From Plenodomus lindquistii (Eukaryota > Ascomycota > Dothideomycetes > Pleosporales > Leptosphaeriaceae): a stretch of DNA of 64,000 nucleotides. The notes below the pieces were generated by a model. The model did no database searches and was not told the DNA's origin. It was given only the letters and a program-made list of their open reading frames with translations. The DNA lies in assembly GCA_025504975.1 (NCBI GenBank), contig JANUWI010000005.1:1612001-1676000 (forward strand), in the 5' to 3' direction. The translations under genes were made by a program, and so were the position numbers. This document shows, piece after piece, positions 1 through 9,701 of this stretch. How positions within the stretch are numbered: the first letter of the stretch is position 1; each line of letters begins with the position of its first letter.

Positions 1-909
1 TTCCCCAGAGAGAACAAATGAGTCTGGTGGTGGCCGAATTCACCAAAAGGCTGGACGAGGCACTTGAGGTATGCCAGCAGGTCCTGCCAGATTGTACAAT
101 GCTAACATTCGTCGCAGCTGACAGCGCGTGCACTTCCACGCCTCGACGAAGATGACCGCCTCGCTCCGATTCTTGCTCACTTATCACAATCTTTCACGGC
201 GCCCGATGCTGCATACTCAACAGCCGATGCCAATATCGATGGCCTTTCTACCATTACCGCCAACAGCATCGACACCTTGTCTCAGAACTTCCCTCTGTGT
301 ATGCGCAATCTCCATACAACACTCCGCGAAAATTCGCATCTCAAGCACTTCGGTCGGTTACAGTACACGCTCTTTCTCAAAGGCATAGGCCTCAATCTTG
401 ACGAGTGTCTTATATTCTGGCGGCGATCCTTCAAACTCATGACGGACGACAAGTTCCAGAAAGAGTACAAGTACAACATCCGTCATGCCTATGGTGACGT
501 GGGAGGTGATGCGAACCGACGCGGGCGGGGCTACACACCATATTCCTGTCAGAAGTTGCTTACAGAGCCCCTCCCTGGTCCCGGTCAATCACACGGTTGT
601 CCATATCGCACATTCACCTCGGAGAATCTGGTCTCTATCCTACAACGCGTTGGCGTCAACGATCGCGACGTGCTTAAGACGGTGAAGGAGGATGTCAGCA
701 AGCAACGATATCATGTTGCCTGCAATAGAGTGTTTGAGTGGAGTCACAAGCGGGAGATAAAGAAGGTCAAGGATGACGGGAGTTGGAGTGCAACAGATTT
801 GGACACGATTGTACATCCCAACACGTACTTCAAACGGAGTTGGTTGTTGAAGCATCTTGGCGAGGGTAATGCGGGGATTGTAGACGGCGGCGAAAAGATG
901 GAAGAATAA
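1..909 (+). CDS. PRI2: DNA primase large subunit, 3' part (5' end outside window)
   Basis: Regulatory subunit of the primase-polymerase alpha complex, which helps make RNA-DNA primers for nuclear replication. The C-terminal iron-sulfur domain is visible. It runs from the PLCMRNLH motif through KHFGRLQYTLFLKGIGL and the YNIRHAYG segment. Four cysteines sit in the spacing of the 4Fe-4S ligands: PLCM, YSCQK, HGCPYR and VACNRVFE. Exon 1 is 1-68 (frame starts at base 3), the intron 69-117 has a GCTAAC branch point, and exon 2 is 118-909. The first exon reads in frame into the second, giving an LTARALPRLDEDDR junction. The window edge removes the N-terminal half. The gene converges on the aldolase gene, with 218 bp between the stop codons. 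Family call is very firm; only the length of the missing part is unknown. Confidence 0.95.
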
Positions 910-1127
910 GGTTTTCCTTTGCAGCACTGGGGCACATTGCGTTGGACTACTGTGATCTACGACGATCGACACCTTGATTTCTACGGTGATCACGACGGGA
1001 CTCTCTCAGCTTTCTGCAGGTCTGAATTTGTGTCCCACGAGACTGGTCGTCTTCTTTGATCCGAGCGTGTGGTCGCAAGTGCATAATTCAACGGTATATG
1101 ACGCACAAACTCAGCAACTTGCTCTCG

Positions 1128-2009
1128 TTATATTTTGTCTGCCATGCCTGCACTTCCCATCCATTCAATGTATTGTTCGATGCTTCGTTGCATGGCATCC
1201 GTAGCCTTTTCAATCAAGCCCGTCAAGGGGGTCTTTCCAGCCTCCGTCCGCATGACGTTGATGAAGTCATTGTTGAATGCGTCGTTGATGTTGACCTTGG
1301 CGACACCACAATCTATGCACTCTCTGAGTAACTTCTCCTCGAACCACTCCGCGCCTGCACCATGTAGAACCAGACTGACCCTATCTCCCACGGCCTTGTG
1401 TACCTGTTTCAGACGCTCGTAATCGAGTTGTGGTCCCTTGGGTCCGTAGTTTCCATGTACGTTGCCAAATGCGGGAGCAAGCCAGTTGATCCCTGTCGCA
1501 ACGAAGTCTTCGGCCTGCTCTGGAGTAGTGAGTATGGCTTCCAATCCCATCTCACTCAGATCGCCGACACCATCTTCTCCACCATCGATCCTGCCCGGCT
1601 CAGCCTCTGTGATGATGCCGCGCTCGTTGCAGTATCGGACCAACTCCCTTGTCTTTTCTAGATTGTCATCATAGTGACTCATATCGACCATGATGCCATC
1701 AAAGCCTTTCTCGAAACTTGCTGCCCGTTTTACGATTTCCGGGGTTTGGGCGTGGTCCATGTGCAATGCGACAGGCACGCTGGCGTTGTCTGCCGCTTCG
1801 CGCGCGGCATGAACTAGGACGCCGTCTGCGTATTGTACCGCCCAGGGAAAGAGCTGGATGATCAAAGGAGCGCGCTTGGCTTCTGCTGCTCTTACAGATG
1901 CCAGGATGCCTTCAACATTGTAACAGCAAGTTGCACAGATGGCGTATTGGTTTGCGGCAGCATGTCTGACTAGTCTGGCAGCCTTGTTCTGCGAGAGATC
2001 GTGCGACAT
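1128..2009 (-). CDS. Class II ketose-bisphosphate (fructose/tagatose-type) aldolase family protein
   Basis: Single-exon protein of 293 residues. The family cleaves or forms ketose bisphosphates with a divalent metal. Visible landmarks are HMDHAQT near residue 83 (catalytic Asp and first metal His), EAEPGR (around residue 155), GNVHGNY (second metal His), LHGAGAE (third metal His) and KVNIND near the end. I start at ATG 2009 (MSHDLSQNKAARL), because the longer in-frame reading to 2045 begins with GTG and has no ATG. Two loops depart from textbook forms: the phosphate-binding HGGSG is HGAGA, and the NxDTD-type segment is NINDAF. The substrate may therefore not be fructose-1,6-bisphosphate. It is probably a side-pathway aldolase rather than the main glycolytic enzyme, but the sequence alone does not settle the reaction. 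It shares a 770-bp divergent intergenic space with MSH6. Confidence 0.85.
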   Translation of the reverse strand: MSHDLSQNKAARLVRHAAANQYAICATCCYNVEGILASVRAAEAKRAPLIIQLFPWAVQYADGVLVHAAREAADNASVPVALHMDHAQTPEIVKRAASFEKGFDGIMVDMSHYDDNLEKTRELVRYCNERGIITEAEPGRIDGGEDGVGDLSEMGLEAILTTPEQAEDFVATGINWLAPAFGNVHGNYGPKGPQLDYERLKQVHKAVGDRVSLVLHGAGAEWFEEKLLRECIDCGVAKVNINDAFNNDFINVMRTEAGKTPLTGLIEKATDAMQRSIEQYIEWMGSAGMADKI

Positions 2010-2779
2010 GGCGTACGTGTGGGAAGGTATTGCAGCTGGGGTCACGAACAGCAGAGCGTGAAAGAGATGTTGGCAGCGAAGATATCTCTCCTGTACGGTG
2101 GAGCACGTAGCCCGTTATGAGGGCATTAACGCTGCATGTGCCCCTCGCGTTTCCGGCATTATTCCGAGTTTCCGAAGCCGCGGTTGCAGTGGAGTACCCA
2201 TCGGCGTCTGCTTTCGTCTGCTCTGCTCCAACACTTTTTGCGGCGAAAGCACCGATTTTCGGCTCAACTCCCGCCTAATCTGCATTGGTCGGATGATTAT
2301 TGGTGCGAATGATGTGCTTGTACAGGCATCACCGCGGTATTTGAATGCCATATAATGCTGGTTGTGGCTCAGGACTCAGAGCAGCAGAGTTTGTACAAAG
2401 CCGACATCAAGCTACACAGACACCGTCTCCGATAGTGCTCTGGGTGTTTGTAGGCTGTAACGCGTGGCGGAGGGAAGTAACGTTGACGCCAAGACTTCAA
2501 ACATTTACGTCTGGTAGACATGGCGCCTCTGAGAAAACCATGACTGATCATCGTCGAACGCATATACGCGCCCAGATAGGGCTTGGTGTTTGCTGCGATC
2601 ATTTGTTCGACAGGCAGGGCTCCGCTCTATTCCAGATCTCCAGATTGCTGAGCTTGGTGGATCATGCCAAGCCTATGCACTCAACGCGGGCGGGTCGCGC
2701 GCTAGCGCGACACGCCTGACGCGTCTTCCCTAGACGCAACATTTCACACATTTGCCATCGCGATTGAAACGCGGTCAAG
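2010..2779. promoter_or_regulatory. Divergent intergenic region, aldolase / MSH6
   Basis: 770 bp separate the aldolase start from the MSH6 start on opposite strands. An ACGCGT hexamer (MluI cell-cycle box type) lies at 2719-2724, about 56 bp upstream of the MSH6 ATG. The hexamer occurs at several other places in the window, so it is suggestive only. No supported gene is seen here. Confidence 0.4.
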
Positions 2780-5700
2780 ATGGTCCGCGGTGTCGAAGGC
2801 AACGAAATGTCTACCCCAAAAGCCTCGCAAAAGAAGCAGCCTGCTTCTGCTTCACAATCCGGAAAGAACCAAAAGTCTATATTGGGTTTCTTCCAGAAAA
2901 AGTCGACCAATTCACCCAGCCCAGCACCGTCCGAATCAGCGCACACCAGCAAAACACCGAACTCTAATCTGGCTAGGAGACCCGTCACCAAATCCAACGC
3001 AACCATTACTCCCATACCCAGTAGCGACGTACCCGATTTCTCGAGTCCAATCAAGCAGGAACGTGAATTGACAGTGGGGAGGAATAAGGAAAATGGTCTG
3101 TCTCGAGTCAGTGATTCTCCATCTTCACAGGCTGATGGTGTTTCGTCAGAGAACATAGGGCCTGCTCCCAGTAGTCCATCCAGAAAGGTAAGTACACTTG
3201 TGCCTAAGGCGTGTATAATCGTGCTGATTGTTCCGTGTAGGCTCGAACAGCAGTCAATTATGCGGAGCCCGACGACACCGAAGACGAGGATGACGTCCTT
3301 GGCCCGATTGCCAACAACGCCAGAGGTCGTACTATAAAGCGTAGAAGGGTTAGCGTAGAGGAAGATTCTGACGACGAGTTTGCCTTGGATGCGGCCACGC
3401 AGCGGGCCATGATCGAAGACGACGTGGACGACTTCATCGTGGCCGACGATTCTGAAGAAGAGCAAGTCGTCTCAAAAAAGCGTAAGCGACCAGGTTCGAC
3501 GAAAGCCCGGGCCAAAACATCGCCCGTCTCTTCGCCACCTGTGGTTACTACAAAAGAAGAAGAGGAAGTCGAAGATGATGTTGTCATGGCGAGCACTTCA
3601 ACCGCGCAGCAATGGATTTACGACCCTGACAACCCAATGGTACTGAAGCCACGGTCAGTCCCGATAGCGAGAAGTAATGCCCTCCAGAAGACCAAGGAAC
3701 GACCATCGGCTTCGGAACCAGAGACCAGATACTCGTGGCTAGCGCACATGCTGGACGCTGACCGTAACCCTGCCGACCATCCCGACTACGACTGTCGTAC
3801 ACTGTATATTCCTCCAATTGCGTGGGAAAAATTTTCCCCGTTTGAGAGGCAATACTGGGAGATCAAGAGCAAATTCTGGGATACCATAGTATTCTTCAAG
3901 AAAGGAAAATTTTACGAATTGTACGAGAAGGATGCTTCCATTGGGCATCAGCTCTTCGACTTGAAGCTCACGGACAGGGTCAACATGCGCATGGTAGGTG
4001 TACCTGAGGCTTCCCTCGATATGTGGGCTTCTCAGTTCGTTGCCAAGGGCCACAAAGTTGCAAGGGTTGACCAAATGGAGTCGGCTCTTGCTAAAGAAAT
4101 GCGTGAACGGGATGATGTGGGAGAGAAGAGCAAGGCTGCTAAGAAAGCAGACAAAGTCATTCGGCGTGAGCTCGCGGCTGTGCTAACCTCGGGCACCCTC
4201 GTCGACACAGGCATGCTCCAGAACGATATGTCGACCTACTGTATGGCCGTCAAGGAAATTGACCGTGACAACTTACCTGCTTTTGGAGTAGCTTTCGTCG
4301 ACACGGCGACTGCCCAGTTTCAACTTTGCGAGTTCACAGACGACGTCGACATGACCAAATTCGAGACACTCATTGCGCAGATGAGACCTGGTGAGCTTCT
4401 CTTGGAGAAGTCGTGTCTCTCGGCGAAGGCGATGAGGATCCTCAAGAACAACACAGCACCGTCAACCATTTGGAACACGCTGAAGTCTACCAAGGAGTTT
4501 TGGCCCGCCGATGTCACTGTCCGAGAGATTGAAGTAAACCGTTACTTCGAGTCGCCTACAGAAGACGACATCGAGGCATGGCCACCTGTCCTGCGTGAAG
4601 CGCGAGAGCAAGAGCTCGCCATGACGGCCTTTGGTGCTTTATTGCAGTATCTTCGGACTCTCAAGATTGAGCGCGACCTGGTCACGCTTGGAAATTTCCA
4701 GTGGTATGACCCCATTCGCAAAGCAACAAGCCTTGTGTTGGACGGGCAGAGCTTGATTAACCTTGAGATATTTGCCAACACATTCGATGGATCAGCCGAG
4801 GGCACACTATTCGCGATGCTCAACCGGTGTATTACGCCCTTTGGGAAGCGACTGCTGAGGCAATGGGTCTGCCATCCTCTTGCAGACGCGAACAAGATCA
4901 ATGCGCGCCTGGATGCTGTGGATGCTTTGAACGCCGATTCTACTATCATGGACAACTTCAGCTCCTCTCTAAGCAAGCTCCCCGATCTTGAGCGCTTGAT
5001 ATCTCGGGTACATGCTCACCGTTGCAAAGCCCAAGATTTCCTGAAAGTATTGGAAGGTTTTGAGCAGATCGAGTACACGATCAGCTTGCTCAAGCAATTC
5101 GGCGACGGTGAAGGTGTTATTGGGCAACTTATCTCATCGATGCCTGATCTCAACACTGCTCTTTCCAAGTGGAAATCAACATTCGATCGTGAGGTTGCCA
5201 GAAAAGAAGGTGTCCTGGTGCCTGAGCCTGGTATTGAACAAGACTTCGATAACAGTCAGGCCGAGATCGAGAGGTGTACAGCTGATATGGAAGTATTGTT
5301 GAAGAAGGTGAGGAAAGACTTGGGCAATAATACCATCTGCTTCCGCGATAACGGCAAGGAGATTCGCCAACTCGAGGTCCCTAAAAAGGTGAAGGTTCCG
5401 GGCAGTTGGGACCAGATGTCTGCAACTGCCAAGGTCACACGGTACTACTCGCCTGAGCTTCGTAAGCTGGTCCGGACGCTACAAGAAGCTCAAGAGACCC
5501 ATGGGCAGATAACTCGCGAAGTCGCAACACGCTTTTGCAAGCGCTTTGATGAGGACTACAAGATTTGGCTGGCAGCTGTCAAGATCATCGCTCAGCTCGA
5601 CTGTCTCATTAGTCTGGCAAAGGCTTCCGCTTCACTTGGAGAGCCCAGTTGTCGTCCTGTGTTCGAAGAAGGCGGTCGTACCGTCGTCGAATTCGAGGAG

Positions 5701-6516
5701 CTTCGTCACCCATGCATGCTAAACACAGTTGGCGACTTCATTCCAAACGACATCAGACTGGGTGGCAACGCAGCCAATATCAGCTTACTTACTGGTGCCA
5801 ATGCGGCAGGAAAATCCACAATTCTTCGCATGACATGCATCGCCGTCATTCTAGCTCAATTAGGATGTTACCTGCCATGTACATCCGCAAGATTGACGCC
5901 CATCGATCGTATCATGTCGCGTCTTGGTGCCAACGACAACATATTCGCTGCACAGTCCACGTTTTTCGTCGAACTCTCAGAAACGCAAAAGATCCTCTCA
6001 GAAGCAACACCTCGTTCCCTGGTTATTCTCGACGAGCTGGGCCGCGGCACTTCGTCTTATGATGGTGTCGCCGTTGCGCAAGCGGTGTTGCACGATATCA
6101 GTACGCGGGTAGGCTGTGTTGGATTCTTCGCCACTCACTACCGTTCCCTGGCCAAGGAGTTTGAGTTCCATCCGGAGGTCCAGAACAAAAGGATGCGGAT
6201 CCATGTCGAGGACGACTCCAAGTCTATCACTTTTCTGTATAAACTGGAAGAAGGAGTTGCAGAAGGCAGCTTCGGTATGCACTGTGCGGCCATGTGCGGA
6301 ATTCCGAGCAAGATCATCCAAAGTGCAGAGAAGGCGGCGCGGGAGTGGGAGCACACTTCGCGACTCGGTGAGCGAATGGAGGTCAACAAGGAGGAGGGCG
6401 GTGTCTATGTCCCACTTGGTCTGCAGAGCGATGTTGCCTGGACACTGAGAGAGGGACTCGAGGGGGTTGGCGATCGGGCGCTAGAAGTGTTGGTGGAGGC
6501 TATTGCGACGTTGTGA
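2780..6516 (+). CDS. MSH6: DNA mismatch repair protein MSH6 (MutS homolog)
   Basis: Partner of MSH2 in MutS-alpha, which recognises base mismatches and small loops in the nucleus. Exon 1 is 2780-3187, intron 3188-3240 (GTAAGT...TAG), exon 2 3241-6516; the protein is 1227 residues, usual for MSH6. The disordered N-terminus carries a PCNA-binding PIP box, QKSILGFF, at residues 31-38. The mismatch-reading Phe-x-Glu is in KGKFYELYEKD at about F360-E362. The ATPase has Walker A GANAAGKST (about 988-996, the MSH6-type variant of GPNMGGKST), a DNDNIFAAQSTFF-like segment, Walker B LVILDELGRG (D1067/E1068) and the ATHYRSL motif. A second in-frame ATG lies at codon 10; either could be used. An ACGCGT element is upstream. 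Nothing looks broken. Confidence 0.97.
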
Positions 6517-6953
6517 GATGGTCAATGTGGTGTCAGATTTTCACACTTCAGCGTGTGAAAGTCTGAGTATAGGCGTTGGAAGGCGTTATGGGGAAAATTT
6601 ATGTAATCTTTACTTTGATCTTAGCATGTGTCATCTATATGTAAGGCCGTGTTGTGGGTAATACCACCAGCGTTCTCCGCAGGCCACGGTCTGATGCGTG
6701 AGAAGCGTTTGATCGAGTCTAGAGAACCACAACTTAAGACACGGATCGCGGTTTGAATATTGGAAACTTGTTTCGTGAAGATTTGCATTGAACGCTATAT
6801 GAGCGCTATAGGGTGACCTCCAACCTGGGATCATTTGTCGCAAAATGCTGGCGGCAGTATACCACACCACGGCAAAGCGCCAGCATCACGATGCCCAACG
6901 TTCAGCCTTGCAAACTCGACGGCTTACGCACTGTTGCTTGAGCAATTTACGCC
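6517..6953. other. Convergent intergenic region
   Basis: 437 bp between the MSH6 stop and the stop of the minus-strand small gene. It presumably holds both 3' UTRs. A short inverted repeat TTTCACAC...GTGTGAAA lies at 6540-6560 just past MSH6. No gene seen. Confidence 0.5.
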
Positions 6954-7612
6954 TCAGAGATTCTCACCCTCATCACCTTGTCCCGCAAAGCTCGTCAATC
7001 CCTCCAACATGGCAAATGCAGTCTCGCCCTCCTCTTCACCAGCATACTCCTCTTTCTTGACTCTGATGCCTTTCGTCTCACACATCTCCTCGCCATCATC
7101 CTCATCGTCCTCGACGAGCAACTGCTTCTGCCTCTCACCCTTCTTCTGCCGCTTACTCGGAGTCTCACATGCAATCGCACCGCGTTTGGCCCCTGCGGTT
7201 GACTTGGGTGTCGTCGTCTTGCCACGGCCTGGGCCTCCAGCCTTTCTGGGCGTCGTCGGGCCACCGTTTGAAACCATGGTGTCGCCGAGGAGTTTGAGTT
7301 TGCGCTTGATGTTGCCCATGGTTACGGAGGCGCTGCCGGGGGTGTACTTTAGTCGTGTTAGTGTGGGAGCTGTAACCGGGGGTACACCGGTAAGCGAGGC
7401 GAGCTTCGCCATGTCGATCTGGGGGATGTTAGTTTTGCCGCGAAGGAGACATGATGACGGCGAGAGGATCGCGCTAAGATGTCTATTATAGGCCTTAGGA
7501 ACGGAAGTCTGATGGAGATGCATACCTTGGGCTGCGACTCCATGCACTGCCAGGCGAGCGCGAGAACTTCCATCTCGCGGGCCGAGAGGGCGCCATCCTT
7601 TTCGCCTGCCAT
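6954..7612 (-). CDS. Uncharacterised small nuclear-type protein (183 aa)
   Basis: Exon 1 7612-7526 encodes MAGEKDGALSAREMEVLALA and on to a QPK end. The intron 7525-7419 is 107 nt, and exon 2 is 7418-6954. The first half (residues 8-75) looks like a small helical domain: SAREMEVLALAWQC, IDMAKLASLTG, GNIKRKLKLLG. This is a pattern I associate with many fungal proteins of unknown role. The second half is disordered: a basic stretch rich in TPRK, GRGK and SKRQKKG (likely nuclear localisation or DNA contact) followed by an acidic run (EDDEDDGEE). No known function is recognised. The chemistry suggests a chromatin-associated or nuclear protein, which is inference. The long unspliced reading through the intron up to 7760 gives an implausible N-terminus and was not used. 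Confidence 0.7.
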
Positions 7613-8151
7613 TTCGTGGATTTGGAATCGAACTGTGTCTTGAGGTAAAGGGTACTGTGTGGGCTACGCAGGATTTGACACCTTGTAAACGTGTCGTGGA
7701 ACAGTGGGAATGGACAAGAGTAGAAAGAGGAAAAGTGTATTCTTTGTGCGTCACTCTCAAGTGAATGGCGGTGGAAGTGAAGGTGAGAGAGACTTCACCT
7801 CGGTTTGCTGTCTAGATCGAGGTCATGGGACAAGGTGAGGGTGATCAAAGCAGCGGACTAACAAGGTTTCAGGACTGGCTATTCCAACTGAGGGCGCGGG
7901 AACACAGAGATTTATGTCTGTTGACTGAGAGTGCAACATGCTGTGGTGTTCCCGAGGCTACAGGTTAATCCAGTGGCCCTTTGTGTCAGGCTAGCATGGA
8001 CTGTCCGAGTGCGAGACGGAGAGGTGCACCTAGAACGCCTTCACTTGCAGAATCCGCTAATCGACAACGAGCATATCATGGCACAAATAATCATGATTCG
8101 TATTTCACGAAAGATATAGACCAAAATATGACATACTTGTGAAGCCAGACT
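7613..8151. other. Intergenic region between two minus-strand genes
   Basis: 539 bp hold the promoter of the 183-aa protein gene and the 3' end of the PIG-U gene. No coding or RNA feature could be supported. Confidence 0.5.
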
Positions 8152-9569
8152 TCATATCCGTCTAACCTCCTTGCCTAGTAACTCGCGTCGTTCCACATCG
8201 AGCTCGTCCCGTAACGCTGCATACAAAGAATCACCAAGGATCACGGACAATCCCAGACTCCACACCAGAGTGATGGCGTAAAAGAAGTTTGCGTTCCCGG
8301 AGCCAGCGTATATCCAAAGGTGGTAGAAGGCAGGACCCAGGAATGAGGTGTACAATATGCTCGAAGCTGCCAAGAATGTATAACGCATCACTCGTATGGG
8401 GTCAGCATGAGACGAGGTATTCGACAAGAGTGAAACTTACTTGGGAACAAGTGTCGGAATAGGGGAACGACGGAAAGATATAACGCAGCATCGGCTATGC
8501 TGGGATATGGTGTGAAGATGGCGAAGACGCCGGTCAAGGTGCAGGCAACGAACAAGGGCTGTTTATACAGGCGAATGGTAAGGCCGGGCATGTACGAGGC
8601 AGCATGAAGCCAAAAGACTGCGAGAAAGAAGCCGCGGAACGAGTCGAACATTTCAATGAAAAAGTACCACCAGAGTCCGACGTTGGGTGTGAGATCTGGC
8701 AGCAAGAGTCGGACGCCATAGGTAGCTGCGAGGAAGTCCCACGAGCCAGTCAGGAACGCAGAGACAAAGAACAGGGCGGCCATGGTGACAGCTAGGGCCA
8801 GGGCATGGGTGAGGGCGAAGAAGTACACGTCTGGGGTGGATTTGGTCTTGATGGCGCGGGCGTCGTAGAGCAGGATGAGAAGCGGCGGGAACAGGAGTAT
8901 GGGATGCATGGCTAGGTAGGCGGCGAAGGCAACGGCGAGCACGAAGGTGACGCTTGCGCCATGGGCGGCCTTTGCCATGGCGGTCAAGATGAACAGGTTG
9001 GCGAGGGCCGAGGTGGAGCGAGCGATGCACGTGGCGACGGTGAAGGGATTGAAGAGGAAGCCGGCGGCAATGGCCCAGGAGCTCCAGCGCAGGTGGTGGC
9101 GCGAAGAGGTGAAGAGGCGCGAGGCTGCTGCGAGGCCGCTGTCGGCGACGTGGGCCAGGGCATGGGCGCTCAGCAGGTCGACGGCGATGAAGAGCAGGTT
9201 GGCGGCGAGGGGCGCCTGGGCGGGGTCGGGCAGCAGGGAGAAGAGGGGGAGCAGGAGGGGCGCCTGGTGGAAGACGCCGCCGTCGTAGGGCGAGAGGTTG
9301 TGGGTGTAGAGAAAGACGCCTTCCTGCAGGCGCTTGAAGCTGGACACGGGCGTCGACAGCTCGACGCGGCCGGCCAGCAGGGCGGGCAGGGCGGGGAAGA
9401 GGGCGAAGAGCAGCAGGCGGAGGGCAGCCGCAGCGCCAAACAGGAGGGCGCGCTGCTGGGCGGTCATGGGTGTCGCTGTCGCTGTCGCTGTCATGGCGGC
9501 GGGGGCATGTCGACGCCCATGTATGGTGGTGGTGGCGGCCGTGGTGGTGGTGGACGTGGTCTGTTCCAT
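8152..9569 (-). CDS. GAB1: GPI transamidase subunit PIG-U / Gab1 (Cdc91)
   Basis: Multi-spanning ER subunit of the GPI transamidase, which attaches GPI anchors to secreted proteins. Exon 1 9569-8441, intron 8440-8391 (50 nt, GTAAGT...GAG), exon 2 8390-8152; 455 residues. Family signatures are ELSTPVSSFKRLQEGVFLY, NLSPYDGGVFHQAPLLL near the N-terminus, FNPFTVATC in the middle and HLWIYAGSGNANFFYAITL near the C-terminus. The last is the hallmark PIG-U segment. Many hydrophobic helices alternate with short loops. The first 35 residues are low-complexity Thr/Ala (a GTCGCT microsatellite at DNA level), so a slightly later ATG is possible. The gene is very GC-rich, which creates long spurious frames on both strands. 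It is divergent from NOP7, with only 132 bp between starts. The GPI-type chitinase at the right end would be a client of this machinery. Confidence 0.93.
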
Positions 9570-9701
9570 CCAGTAAGGTGTGAGCCCGGCCGCATCGCGC
9601 CAAGCTAACTAGCGGCTAATCCGTCGTCGCATTCTCGAACTTTTTTGTCCCGCAGAAAGTTGGCCTGCGACATTGCGACACCCACGCACACAGTCGACAT
9701 C
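9570..9701. promoter_or_regulatory. Compact bidirectional promoter, PIG-U / NOP7
   Basis: Only 132 bp separate the two divergent start codons, so both 5' UTRs and core promoters must overlap here. The stretch holds a T7 run near 9640 and CTAAC/CTAATC motifs. No TATA box is evident. Confidence 0.55.

Noticed and set aside
2010..2045. Upstream extension of the aldolase frame
   Set aside because: It begins with GTG rather than ATG; the ATG at 2009 is the first usable start.
8653..9608. Long overlapping frames on both strands (316 aa minus, 215 aa plus) over the PIG-U gene
   Set aside because: High GC suppresses stop codons; the products are Arg/Pro- or Gly/Glu-biased and lack motifs, while PIG-U is clearly recognised in one frame.
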